Shown: positions 18,420-27,248 of the stretch, piece after piece
Layout: each line of letters begins with the position of its first letter
How positions within the stretch are numbered: the stretch's first letter is position 1
Assembly (NCBI GenBank): GCA_028687035.1
Contig: JAQUAX010000009.1
Coordinates: forward strand, 1-64,000
Reading direction: 5' to 3'
DNA length: 64,000 nt
Source of the DNA: Dechloromonas sp.
GTDB taxonomy: Bacteria > Pseudomonadota > Gammaproteobacteria > Burkholderiales > Rhodocyclaceae
Notes under the pieces: model-generated
Told to the model about the DNA's origin: nothing
What the model saw: only the letters and a program-made list of their open reading frames with translations
The model's database searches: none
Position numbers and translations under genes: made by a program

Positions 18420-18439
18420 ATTTTACCGGCTGGTAAAAT
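18420..18439. promoter_or_regulatory. Palindrome ATTTTACC-GGCT-GGTAAAAT between yaaA and DUF2863
   Basis: Perfect 8-bp inverted arms around four bases, in the middle of the divergent spacer. Each arm contains TAAAAT on one strand, so the element could serve as two back-to-back -10 boxes or as an operator. No good -35 is visible at 17 bases on either side. Confidence 0.55.
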
Positions 18440-18466
18440 CGCGTTTTTGAATTTTGTGGAATTCCG

Positions 18467-19639
18467 ATGAAACGCACCCGCTTCGGCTCGCGCGACCGCC
18501 TGTCGCGCGACGCGGCTGAACTGCAACGCCTGTCCACCGGTATCTCCGAGTCCGGCGGCAAGCTCGAGGACGCCTACTGGGAGGCCCGCCTGGCCGAAAC
18601 CGTCGACGGCCTGCTGAAGAACGGCGCGGAGGACGACATCAACACCGCGCTCGACCGGCTGTTCGAGGCCAATCCGCGCGCCCACGACGAACTCGCCGAC
18701 ATGGTCGAGTCGCGTGCCGAGACCGTCCGCCTGGAAGCCGGCGGCAAGGAATTCGACATCCTGCTGTTCGCCGCGCCGGTGCTCGCCTGGTCGCGCTACT
18801 CGATCCCGGCCTGCACGCTGCCGGCCTCGACGCTGCAGACGCTGGCCGTGCAGCTCGGCGCCCACGTGTTCGGCGCCGACGCCCGCGTCGCGCTGGCCGA
18901 TTTCCTGTTCAGCCCGGACCAGCTGCCGCGCAGCTTCTGCGACACCTGGCAGCTGACCCGCGACCTCGGCAAGGCCTCGCTGGCCGGCGAGCACCTGACG
19001 GTCGACACCGACGGCCTGCCGGAAACCAACCGCTTCCTGTCCGACGTCCGCTACCTGGTCGGCGCGCTGGCCGTGCCACGCGGCGCCGCGCTGTTCCGCT
19101 GGAACGAGAAGGACGGCGGCAAGGAAGGCGCGCTCAGGGAATGGATCAAGCAGGGCAGCCCCGGCCTCGAGCCGCTGCTGACCGGCTGCGCCTGGCAGCC
19201 GCTGCTGCCCGACGCCTACCACGCCGCCTGCCGCAACGCCGACCGGGCGTCGCGCCCGTATTCGCTGAAGGCCTCGGTCGCCTTCCTGCAGACCATGCTC
19301 GGCCTGATGCCGGCCGACATCCGCGCCGTCGTCGGCCCGTGCTACGACCGCCGGATGGAGGAATACCGCGTCGGCCTCGGCCCGAAGAATTCCGACGACA
19401 CCTACCACGGCATCGTCTGGCCGCTGCTCGGCGCCGAGGACGAATCGACCGACGCCGCCAGCGAGATCGAGACGGTGCTGCGCGAAGCCGGCGTCAAGGA
19501 CGTGATCTTCCTCGACCACCATTTCCCGATGGAATTCTGCGACGACTGCGGCGCCCCGATGTTCCCGAACGCCGACGCCGAGCTGGTGCATGCCGAAATG
19601 CCCGAGCAGCCGGCGGCCAATTCGCAGGCGCTGCACTGA
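18467..19639 (+). CDS. DUF2863 family protein
   Basis: 390-residue cytoplasmic protein of a family found mainly in betaproteobacteria, with no known function. It starts with a basic segment (MKRTRFGSRDRLSRDAAELQ), has a central region with FDILLFAAPVLAWSRYSIP, and ends with a DHHFPMEFCDDCGAPMFPN segment whose CDDC pair could bind metal. bioA begins one base after its stop codon, so the two are in one transcription unit; the sequence does not show whether it has a role in biotin synthesis. Confidence 0.75.
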   Translation: MKRTRFGSRDRLSRDAAELQRLSTGISESGGKLEDAYWEARLAETVDGLLKNGAEDDINTALDRLFEANPRAHDELADMVESRAETVRLEAGGKEFDILLFAAPVLAWSRYSIPACTLPASTLQTLAVQLGAHVFGADARVALADFLFSPDQLPRSFCDTWQLTRDLGKASLAGEHLTVDTDGLPETNRFLSDVRYLVGALAVPRGAALFRWNEKDGGKEGALREWIKQGSPGLEPLLTGCAWQPLLPDAYHAACRNADRASRPYSLKASVAFLQTMLGLMPADIRAVVGPCYDRRMEEYRVGLGPKNSDDTYHGIVWPLLGAEDESTDAASEIETVLREAGVKDVIFLDHHFPMEFCDDCGAPMFPNADAELVHAEMPEQPAANSQALH

Positions 19640-19640
19640 C

Positions 19641-20990
19641 ATGACGGACAGCGCGAACGCCGGCTGGCTGGCGCGCAGCCAGGCCGCCGTCTGGCACCCG
19701 TGCACGCAGATGCGGCACCACCAGCAGCCGGACGCGCCCGGCCACCTGCCGCTGGTCCCGATCGCCCGCGGCGCGGGCGCCTGGCTGCACGACTTCGACG
19801 GCCGGCGCTACCTCGATGGCATCAGCTCGTGGTGGACCAACCTGTTCGGCCACGCCAACCCGCGCATCAACGCGGCGCTGCGCGAGCAGCTCGACACGCT
19901 CGAGCACGTGATGCTGGCCGGCTTCACGCACCGGCCGGTGGTCGAGCTGTCCGAGCGCCTGTCGGCGCTGACCGGCGGCAGCCTCGGCCACGCCTTCTAC
20001 GCGTCCGACGGCGCGTCGGCGACCGAGATCGCGCTGAAGATGAGCTTCCACTACTGGCGCAACGCCGGCCGGCCGGAGAAATCGGAATTCCTGTGCCTGG
20101 CCGGCAGCTACCACGGCGAGACGGTCGGCGCGCTGGCCGTCACCGACGTCGCGATTTTCAAGGACGCCTACGCGCCGCTGGTCCGCGCCGCCGCCCACGT
20201 GCTGCCCTCGCCCGACTTCCGGCTGGCCGAAGCCGGCGAGACGCCGGCCGACGTCGCCCGCCGCGCCGCCGCGGCGCTGGCAGCGCACCTCGAGCAGCAC
20301 GGCGATACCGTCGCCGCGCTGATCGTCGAACCGCTGGTCCAGGGCGCCGCCGGCATGGCGATGTACGACCCGGAATACCTGCGCCTGGCCCGCGCGCTGT
20401 GCGACCGCCACGACGTGCACCTGATCTGCGACGAGATCGCCGTCGGCTTCGGCCGCACCGGCAGCTTCTTCGCGCACGAGCAGGCGGACATCCGGCCCGA
20501 CCTGATGTGCCTGTCGAAGGGCATTTCCGGCGGCTACCTGCCGCTGTCCGTCGTACTGAGCAGCGACGCGATCTACGCCGCCTTCCTCGACGACTCGGTC
20601 GCCCGCGCCTTCCTGCACTCGCATTCCTACACCGGCAACCCGCTGGCCTGCCGCGCCGCGCTGGCGACGCTGGACATTTTCGAAACCGACGACGTGATCG
20701 CGGTCAACCGCGAAAAATCGCGCCAAATCGGCGCCGCGTTGGCCCCGCTGGCCGACCGCCCGCAGGTCACACACCTGCGCCAGCGCGGCATGATCGCCGC
20801 CTTCGACGTCGCCACCGCCGACCCGCATTTCTCGCGCCGCTTCTACCGCGCCGCACTGGAACGCGAGGCGCTGGTCCGGCCGATCGGCAACACCGTCTAC
20901 CTGATGCCGCCCTACATCGTCGGCGACGACGAGATCGCCCACCTCGGCCGCGCCGTCGCCGGGGCGCTCGACGCGGCGCTCGCCGGCTGA
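19641..20990 (+). CDS. bioA: Adenosylmethionine-8-amino-7-oxononanoate aminotransferase
   Basis: PLP enzyme that makes 7,8-diaminopelargonate in biotin synthesis, using SAM as amino donor. 449 residues. It has WHPCTQM near the start, DGISSWWTNLFGHANPRIN, the PLP-contact region FYASDGASATEIALKM, CDEIAVGFGRTG, and the Schiff-base lysine in CLSKGISGGYLP (Lys293). It is separated by about 10 kb from bioFHCD. It abuts the DUF2863 gene and overlaps the next start by one base (TGATG). Confidence 0.96.
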   Translation: MTDSANAGWLARSQAAVWHPCTQMRHHQQPDAPGHLPLVPIARGAGAWLHDFDGRRYLDGISSWWTNLFGHANPRINAALREQLDTLEHVMLAGFTHRPVVELSERLSALTGGSLGHAFYASDGASATEIALKMSFHYWRNAGRPEKSEFLCLAGSYHGETVGALAVTDVAIFKDAYAPLVRAAAHVLPSPDFRLAEAGETPADVARRAAAALAAHLEQHGDTVAALIVEPLVQGAAGMAMYDPEYLRLARALCDRHDVHLICDEIAVGFGRTGSFFAHEQADIRPDLMCLSKGISGGYLPLSVVLSSDAIYAAFLDDSVARAFLHSHSYTGNPLACRAALATLDIFETDDVIAVNREKSRQIGAALAPLADRPQVTHLRQRGMIAAFDVATADPHFSRRFYRAALEREALVRPIGNTVYLMPPYIVGDDEIAHLGRAVAGALDAALAG

Positions 20991-21688
20991 TGCCGATGGA
21001 CCGCCTGAGCAGCGAAACCCAACGCCTGTTCGGCCTGCCGGCCGGCGGCGCCGTCGGACCCGACGCCGCCGGAGGCCGGCGTGCGCTGGTCGCCGCTTTC
21101 CGGCGCGCCGCCGACTGGCCGGCGATCGCCGCGCTGTACGGGAAAATCGGCGAACTCGGCCTGGCGCAACCGGCGCTGTCGGTCGATGGCGTCGGCGGCT
21201 TCCAGGTCTGGTTCTCGCTGGCCGACGCGGTGGACGCCGCCCAGGGCCGCGATTTCCTGGCCGAGCTGTGCCGCGACGCACTGGCCGCGCTGCCGGCCGG
21301 CGTCGTCGAACTGCAGCCGGAAGGCGTCGCGCTGCCGCCCTACGCGCTGCCCGACGGCGAACGCTGGTCAGCCTTCGTCGATCCGGCGCTGGGCAGCCTG
21401 TTCGCCGCCGAGCCCTGGCTCGATTTCCCGCCGTCGGCCGACCAGCAGGCCGAACTGCTGGCCGGCTGCGCCAGCCTGTCGGCGGCGGATTTCCGGCAGG
21501 TGCTGGCCGAACGCGCCCCGGCGCCGCCGGCATCCCCGCCCCCTGCGCCGGCGGCCGCAGCGGCACCGCAACTGGCCGGCCCCTACGCCGACGCGGCGAG
21601 CTTCCTGCTCGCCGTCATCAACGACCCGTCCGTCGACCTCGCGCTGCGCATCGAAGCGGCCAGGGCGCTGCTCGCCCACCGGCCCTAG
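20990..21688 (+). CDS. Hypothetical protein coupled to bioA
   Basis: 232 residues; I do not recognise a family. The protein is rich in Ala, Leu and Pro. A structured-looking N-terminal 170 residues (FGLPAGGAVGPDAAGGRRALVAAFRRAADWPAIAALYGKI...) is followed by a Pro/Ala linker (PAPPASPPPAPAAAAAP) and a short helical tail. It has no signal peptide or membrane segment. The TGATG junction with bioA implies translational coupling. The second ATG two codons later is a possible alternative start. Confidence 0.65.
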   Translation: MPMDRLSSETQRLFGLPAGGAVGPDAAGGRRALVAAFRRAADWPAIAALYGKIGELGLAQPALSVDGVGGFQVWFSLADAVDAAQGRDFLAELCRDALAALPAGVVELQPEGVALPPYALPDGERWSAFVDPALGSLFAAEPWLDFPPSADQQAELLAGCASLSAADFRQVLAERAPAPPASPPPAPAAAAAPQLAGPYADAASFLLAVINDPSVDLALRIEAARALLAHRP

Positions 21689-21715
21689 GCCGCTCCAGCG
21701 GTAGACCTGTCCCCG

Positions 21716-23110
21716 ATGCCGATTCCCTCACTGCGTTTACTGCTGGCGGCTGCCGCCCTCTGCTGCGCGCCGGCGATCGCCGCCGACGCCCCGCTGCCGA
21801 TCGACTTCACGCCGGAAGAACGGGCCTACTTGGAACAGGCGCCGCCGATCAGCCTGTGCGTCGACCCGGACTGGATGCCCTTCGAGCGGATCGACGCAGC
21901 AGGAAGGCACGAGGGCATTGCGGCCGACCTGATCCGGCTGGTCGCCGGGCGCGTCGGGCTGCGCATCGAGTTGCTGCCGACCGCGCACTGGGAGGAATCG
22001 CTGGCTGCATCCCGCGCCGGACGCTGCCGGGTCGTCAGCTTCCTGAACCGGACGCCGGAACGCGAGCGCTGGCTGATCTTCACCGAACCGCTGTTTCTCG
22101 ACCAGAACATCATCATCACGCGCGAGGAGCATCCGTACATCGGCGACCCGCACGGGCTGGCCGAGGCCACGGTCGCGCTGCCGCGCGGCACGATGGTCGA
22201 GGAACGCATCCGCCGCGACTACCCGAACCTGCGGGTGATCCCCACCGACAGCGAGAACGAGGCGGTGGAACTGGTTTCCAGCCGGCGGGCCGACATGACG
22301 ATACGTTCGCTGATCGTCGCGGCCTACGCGATCCGTCAGGAGGGGCTGTTCAACCTGAAGATTTCGGGACAGATTCCGGAATTCACCAACCGCCTGGCGA
22401 TCGGCGTCGCCCGCGACCAGGACGTGCTGCGCGACATCCTCGACAAGGGCGTGCACAGCGTGACGCCGCAGGAACGGGAAGCGATCGTCAACCGCCACGT
22501 CGCGATCCGGGTCCAACAGGGCATCGACTACACGCTGGTCTGGCAGGTGCTCGCGGTCAGTGCGCTGATCACGCTGCTGATCCTGTACTGGAACCGCAAG
22601 CTGCGCGCGATGAACCGGGAACTGGAACGCCTGTCGGTCACCGACCGGCTGACCGGCCTGTTCAACCGGATGAAGCTGGACGCCGAACTCGCTTCCGAAC
22701 TGGAACGAAGCCGGCGTTTCGGCCAGCCCTTCGCGGTCATCCTGCTCGATCTCGACGAATTCAAGCGGGTCAACGACACCTACGGCCACCCGGTCGGCGA
22801 CCGCGTGCTGATCGACGTCGCCCGGATTCTCGCTGACAACACGCGGCGCACCGATCTCGTCGCCCGCTGGGGCGGCGAGGAATTCATGATTCTTTGCCCG
22901 CAGGCGAACCCGGCTGGCGCCGCGATCCTTGCCGAGAACCTGCGCCGGCGCATCGGCGAACACGCCTTCCCGACGGCCGGCCGCCGCTCGGCGAGCTTCG
23001 GCGTCACCGCCTATCGGCCCGGAGACGAGGCCAGGGACCTGGTGGCCCGGGCCGACGAGGCGCTGTACGAGGCGAAGCGCCGCGGCCGCGACCGGGTCGA
23101 ACAGCGTTAG
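21716..23110 (+). CDS. Diguanylate cyclase with periplasmic solute-binding sensor
   Basis: 464 residues. It has a signal peptide (LLLAAAALCCAPAIAADA), a periplasmic SBP_bac_3-type solute-binding domain (about 36-265, beginning ISLCVDPDWMPFERID), one transmembrane helix (about 277-297) and a cytoplasmic GGDEF domain. The active-site motif is GGEEF (386-390), preceded at five residues by an intact RxxD inhibitory site (RRTD). No EAL domain follows, so it should only synthesise cyclic di-GMP in response to a small periplasmic ligand. The ligand is unknown; the fold usually binds amino acids or similar compounds. Confidence 0.92.
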   Translation: MPIPSLRLLLAAAALCCAPAIAADAPLPIDFTPEERAYLEQAPPISLCVDPDWMPFERIDAAGRHEGIAADLIRLVAGRVGLRIELLPTAHWEESLAASRAGRCRVVSFLNRTPERERWLIFTEPLFLDQNIIITREEHPYIGDPHGLAEATVALPRGTMVEERIRRDYPNLRVIPTDSENEAVELVSSRRADMTIRSLIVAAYAIRQEGLFNLKISGQIPEFTNRLAIGVARDQDVLRDILDKGVHSVTPQEREAIVNRHVAIRVQQGIDYTLVWQVLAVSALITLLILYWNRKLRAMNRELERLSVTDRLTGLFNRMKLDAELASELERSRRFGQPFAVILLDLDEFKRVNDTYGHPVGDRVLIDVARILADNTRRTDLVARWGGEEFMILCPQANPAGAAILAENLRRRIGEHAFPTAGRRSASFGVTAYRPGDEARDLVARADEALYEAKRRGRDRVEQR

Positions 23111-23296
23111 CGGCCGGATTAAAAGGCCGGGCGGTTCCGGCACGGCGCGCGAAAAGACGATCAAGGGAGGTGCCGCCCGGCCGCAGGGGAAGGCCGGACG
23201 GAGGATGGGAACCGTCGTCCGCGGGCAGGTCGTGCCGGAAACCGCCCTCCTCTTGCGCGGCCGGCGTCTACCGGCCGAAGCGGGCGGGACCGGGGA

Positions 23297-23458
23297 TCAG
23301 TGGATCGCCGGCCGGGAACCGGAAGACGGTCCCCGTTCCTCATCCTTCATGTGCTTCGACACGTAGCCGGCGATGTACCAGCCCATCACCAGGATGAAGG
23401 CGATCGTAAACAGGCTCAACAAGCCGATATCCGACGTAAACAGCAGCTCCCATGCCAT
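23297..23458 (-). CDS. DUF3149 small membrane protein
   Basis: 53 residues beginning MAWELLFTSDIGLLSLFTIAFILVMGWYIAGYV, one transmembrane helix followed by a short charged tail (SKHMKDEERG). This matches DUF3149, a family of unknown function found in beta- and gammaproteobacteria. An AGGAGAAAG ribosome site precedes the start. The flanking stretches at 23111-23296 and 23459-23780 show no other supportable gene. Confidence 0.82.
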   Translation of the reverse strand: MAWELLFTSDIGLLSLFTIAFILVMGWYIAGYVSKHMKDEERGPSSGSRPAIH

Positions 23459-23780
23459 GACTTTCTCCTGTTGTCTTCTGGCCAGCGACTGCCGGACGGC
23501 AGCCGCGGAACAGGGATTCGCAAGAGGCGTGCCCGCCGCCCGGCCGCGGTCGACAGCCCGGAAATCAGGAAAACCGGGCCGTCGACCCAGCCAGGAACCG
23601 GCCCGCGGCGGGGACGCGGAGCAAGGGGACGCGATCCGCAGGCAGCGCTGCCGACGCCGGCGACGCTGCCATGACTGCCGGAACTGGCAGCCGCAACTGC
23701 CGGATGTCATCGAAGGCAGTGCCGGCCGATCCGCGCCGGCGGCGCTCCGGAAAGGCAGGCGGGCCGCCGGCGCCTTCGTC

Positions 23781-25889
23781 TCAGCGGCGCTCCCAGATCG
23801 TCACTTCGGACAGCGTGTGCTGGAACTTGCGCTTCGTCTCGCGGATCACGAAGGGAATCTCGCGGGCCTCGCCGAGCCGGCGGAAATTCGCGCCGAGGAC
23901 GGCCTGCAGGCCGTCCAGCGTCGTGAAGTTCTCGCCGTCCTTCTTGAAACCGCCCAGCCAGTCGGCGCGCTTCGTGTGCTCCTCGAGCCAGGTGCAGGGC
24001 GTCGCGACGACCAGCAGGCCGCCGGGAACGATGCGCTCGTGCAGCCCGGCCAGGAAGCGGGCCGGGTCGTACAGGCGGTCGACCAGGTTGGCGGCGAGCA
24101 CCAGGTCGTAGCCGGCAAAGACCGGCTTCAGGTTGCAGGCGTCGCCCTGGTAGAACTCGACGCGCGGCGCGACGTCAGCCAGCCCGAGGTCGGCCAGCGC
24201 GACTTCCCGGTAGGCGACCAGTTCGCCTTCCTCGACCAGCGTGTAGCGCAGCCGGCCGCCCTCCTTCAGCTGCGTGCCGACGCCGACGAAGCGGGCCGAG
24301 AAGTCGAGGCCGGTCACCGAGTCGAAGCGCCGCGCCAGTTCGAAGCTGGCCCGTCCGGTCGCGCAGCCGATGTCGAGCGCCCGCCGCGCCGGGCGGTCGC
24401 CGAGCGCGGCGATCGCCAGTTCGGCCAGCGCGCGCGGGAAATTGGGCACGCCGAAGTATTCGGCGCCGTAATGGAACTCGGCGTATTCGGCGACCAGGCG
24501 GTCGGTCTCGTAGTGCGACGGCGGCGGCGCGGCCGGCGCCTCGGCGACGACGTAGCGGAAGCCGGCATGCTGGAAGAAATGCCGGCGGAAGGCGTAGCGC
24601 GACAGCGGCGACGCTTCGTTGCCGCAGGAAATCCACGAGCCGCCCTTGATCAGGTTGTGGCGGTCGTCGAAGGTCGGCGTCGTGAAGTCGTCGTAGATCG
24701 GGTGCACCGCGAAGCCGTCGAAGGGATAGGTCGGCGTCGCCAGCCATTGCCAGACGTTGCCGACGACGTCGAACAGCGGGCCGTGCGCGTGGCGGTCGAC
24801 CGGGCAGCTGGACGCGAATCCGGCCAGCCCGAGGTTGGCCGGCGGCAGTTCGGCCGGCAGTTCGCCGACGCCGGCGAAACGGCGCAGCGCGTGCCATTCG
24901 TCCTCGCTCGGCAGGCGCACCGGCCGGCCGCTGCGCCGGGCCAGCCAGGCGCAGTAGGCCTGCGCCTCGTGGCAGTTGGTCTCGACCGGCCAGTTCCACG
25001 GCATCGCGACCTCCTCGAGCATCAGGCGCAAGCGCCAGCCGTCGTCGCCGCGCACCCAGAAAGTCGGATGTCCGGCGCGTGCGTAGGCCTTCCAGGCGGC
25101 GCCCTCCTCGCTCCACAGGCTGTCGTCGGCGTAGCCGCCGGCCTCGACGAAGGCCAGGAACTCGCCGTTCGAGACCAGCTGCCGGCTGCACTCGAACGCC
25201 GCGGTGGACGCCGCGTGGCGGCCAAATTCGTTGTCCCAGCCGTAAATCTTCGGGTCGGCGCGGTCGCGCCCGAGGACGAAGCCGGCGGCCGGCACGGCGA
25301 CCAGCACGTTGTCCGGCGCCGGCCCCGCGTCCCGGCACGGCGCCCAGGCCGGATGCGGACGGACGTAGTGCAGCGCGTGCTGGCGGATCAGCACCGACGA
25401 AGTCTCGAGATGGATGCGCTCGTGCTCGATGCCCATCAGGATCACCCACCACGGATCGTCCCAGCCGATCGCCGGACCGAGCGGCAGGCGGCGGATCAGG
25501 CCGTCGACGAGTGCGCGGACCTGCCCGCGGTAGGCGCGCACGGCCTCGACCGGCGGCCAGTCGTAGCGGGCGTCGTCGAGATCGTCCCAGCTCATCTCGT
25601 CGACGCCGATCGCGAACATCGACTCGAAGCGCGGCTCGACGCGCCCGGCGACCAGACCGGCGAGCACCAGCTTGTTGATGAAGAAGGTCGCCGTGTGGCC
25701 GAAGTAGAAGATCAGCGGATGGCGCAGCGGGATCGGCTTGACGTAGTAGGCCTCGTCGCCGGCCAGCGTCTCGAACAGGCTCTCGTAGCGCTCCCAGGTC
25801 GCGTGGAAGTAGTCGAGGATCTCGCGGCGCCGGGCTTCGGACTCGGGACCGTTCAGCAGCGGGGTGCTCGGGAAGGGGACTGGCAACAT
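23781..25889 (-). CDS. ovoA: OvoA: 5-histidylcysteine sulfoxide synthase / mercaptohistidine methyltransferase
   Basis: First and last steps of ovothiol A synthesis: iron- and O2-dependent joining of histidine and cysteine, then N-methylation of mercaptohistidine. 702 residues. The DinB-like N-terminal domain carries His65 (FGHTATFF) and the HX3HXE iron motif (His156, His160, Glu162). The FGE-sulfatase-like domain (about 190-450) includes FDVVGNVWQWLATPTYPFDGF. A C-terminal SAM methyltransferase follows (ALDIGCATGRASFELA near 500). The start at 25889 has a GGAG ribosome site; the ATG 36 bases upstream does not. The methyltransferase fusion separates it from EgtB. The sulfoxide lyase OvoB is not evident nearby. 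Confidence 0.92.
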   Translation of the reverse strand: MLPVPFPSTPLLNGPESEARRREILDYFHATWERYESLFETLAGDEAYYVKPIPLRHPLIFYFGHTATFFINKLVLAGLVAGRVEPRFESMFAIGVDEMSWDDLDDARYDWPPVEAVRAYRGQVRALVDGLIRRLPLGPAIGWDDPWWVILMGIEHERIHLETSSVLIRQHALHYVRPHPAWAPCRDAGPAPDNVLVAVPAAGFVLGRDRADPKIYGWDNEFGRHAASTAAFECSRQLVSNGEFLAFVEAGGYADDSLWSEEGAAWKAYARAGHPTFWVRGDDGWRLRLMLEEVAMPWNWPVETNCHEAQAYCAWLARRSGRPVRLPSEDEWHALRRFAGVGELPAELPPANLGLAGFASSCPVDRHAHGPLFDVVGNVWQWLATPTYPFDGFAVHPIYDDFTTPTFDDRHNLIKGGSWISCGNEASPLSRYAFRRHFFQHAGFRYVVAEAPAAPPPSHYETDRLVAEYAEFHYGAEYFGVPNFPRALAELAIAALGDRPARRALDIGCATGRASFELARRFDSVTGLDFSARFVGVGTQLKEGGRLRYTLVEEGELVAYREVALADLGLADVAPRVEFYQGDACNLKPVFAGYDLVLAANLVDRLYDPARFLAGLHERIVPGGLLVVATPCTWLEEHTKRADWLGGFKKDGENFTTLDGLQAVLGANFRRLGEAREIPFVIRETKRKFQHTLSEVTIWERR

Positions 25890-25964
25890 GCGGACTCCGG
25901 TAAGGGACGGCGGGATGGCCTGCATGGTAAGCGGATCGCGCCCGCTTGCGAACCCTGGCCGGAC

Positions 25965-27248
25965 TCAGCCGGCGGCGGCCGCAGCGAAGCGCATCGTGAC
26001 CCGGGTCCCGCGCCCGGCCGCGCTGTCGACCGAAAAGCGCCAGCCGAGCCGGTCGCAGACGCGGGCGACGATGGACAGGCCAAGGCCGTGCCCGGAACTC
26101 CCCGCGCCCTTCGCGTGGCGCTGCATCAGCTCCGGAAAACGCTCGCCGGGGATGCCGACGCCCGTGTCGGCGACCTCCAGCGCATCGTCGAACAGGCTGA
26201 CCCGGATCAGGCCTTCCTTGGTGTAGGCGCAGGCATTGCGGACCAGGTTGCTGACCACGACATAGGCCAGCGAACGCTCGGCGGCCAGGATTGGATGCGC
26301 CTGCAGCTCGAGTTCGATGCGCACCGGCCGGCCGGCCAGCGAAGGCAGGCAGTCGGCGACGGCCTCCTCAATGACCTCGGCGATGCTGCAGGCCGGATCG
26401 TGGTCGGGACCGTCCTCGCGGCCGAGCAGCAGCATGGCCTCGAGAATCTGGGCCATCCGCGACGCCTGGCGCTGGATGATCGCGATGCGCTGGCGCACGC
26501 CGTCGGGCAAACCGGGCAACTCGGCGAGCACTTCGGTCGCGCCGAGAATCACCGTGACCGGGGTGCGCAGTTCGTGGCTGACATCGGCCGCGAAACAGCT
26601 CTCGCGCTGCAGGAAGCTGTACAGGCGCAGCGCGAAACGATCGAGCTCGCGCACCAGGCGGCCGATCTCGTCCTGCGGATAATCCTGCGCGGAAAAGCCG
26701 ATCCGGCCGTCGGCCGGGGCCGGCTGCGACGCCTTCGTCGAAACGTCGTCGAGCAGCCGGACGATGGGCCGGACGACGCGGCGCGACAGACGGTAGCCGA
26801 CCGAGAAGCTGAGCAGCGTCATCGTGCCGGTGGCGATCAGCAACAGCAGCGCGACCTGCTCGAGGTTGCTCTTGATGTAGGAACGGTCGTAGAACAGCGC
26901 GAACGGCCGGCCCCCGACATCGGCGACCAAGATGCTGAAATCCGTGTCGCCCAGCATCCGGATCTCGACCTGCTCCTCGCCCGGCGGCAACGGTTTGATC
27001 GACGCGAGATTCTCGGCCGGCAGGAAATGGCCGCGCAGCAGCGATGCGTTGGCCGGCGCCGCGTCCGGATTCTGCGCACGACGGTTGCGGAAGCTCTCCA
27101 GTTCGGCGTGCAGCGTGCGCAGCACCGCCCGCTCCTCGATCTGGGCGAGCAGCGCGAAAGTGCTCAGCGCCAGCGTCGCGCTGACGACGAAGCCGAGCAG
27201 CACGAACGGCTGGACCAGCTTCTCGCGCAGACTGTCATAGGGATGCAT
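25965..27248 (-). CDS. Sensor histidine kinase
   Basis: 427 residues. It has an N-terminal transmembrane helix (about 12-36), a periplasmic sensor of about 95 residues and a second helix (about 131-155), then a HAMP-like linker. The HisKA domain has the phospho-acceptor in ADVSHELRTP (His225), followed by an HATPase domain with NLVRNACAYT, VADTGVGIPG and GHGLGLSIVARV. Its start overlaps the end of the response regulator gene by 14 bases. The pair follows a sodium:solute symporter module on the same strand, so it probably controls that transporter. Confidence 0.93.
   Translation of the reverse strand: MHPYDSLREKLVQPFVLLGFVVSATLALSTFALLAQIEERAVLRTLHAELESFRNRRAQNPDAAPANASLLRGHFLPAENLASIKPLPPGEEQVEIRMLGDTDFSILVADVGGRPFALFYDRSYIKSNLEQVALLLLIATGTMTLLSFSVGYRLSRRVVRPIVRLLDDVSTKASQPAPADGRIGFSAQDYPQDEIGRLVRELDRFALRLYSFLQRESCFAADVSHELRTPVTVILGATEVLAELPGLPDGVRQRIAIIQRQASRMAQILEAMLLLGREDGPDHDPACSIAEVIEEAVADCLPSLAGRPVRIELELQAHPILAAERSLAYVVVSNLVRNACAYTKEGLIRVSLFDDALEVADTGVGIPGERFPELMQRHAKGAGSSGHGLGLSIVARVCDRLGWRFSVDSAAGRGTRVTMRFAAAAAG

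Noticed and set aside
23781..25889. EgtB (ergothioneine pathway) instead of OvoA
   Set aside because: The protein has a C-terminal methyltransferase fused to the sulfoxide synthase and the OvoA-type length of about 700 residues; EgtB is shorter and lacks it, and no egtD is nearby.
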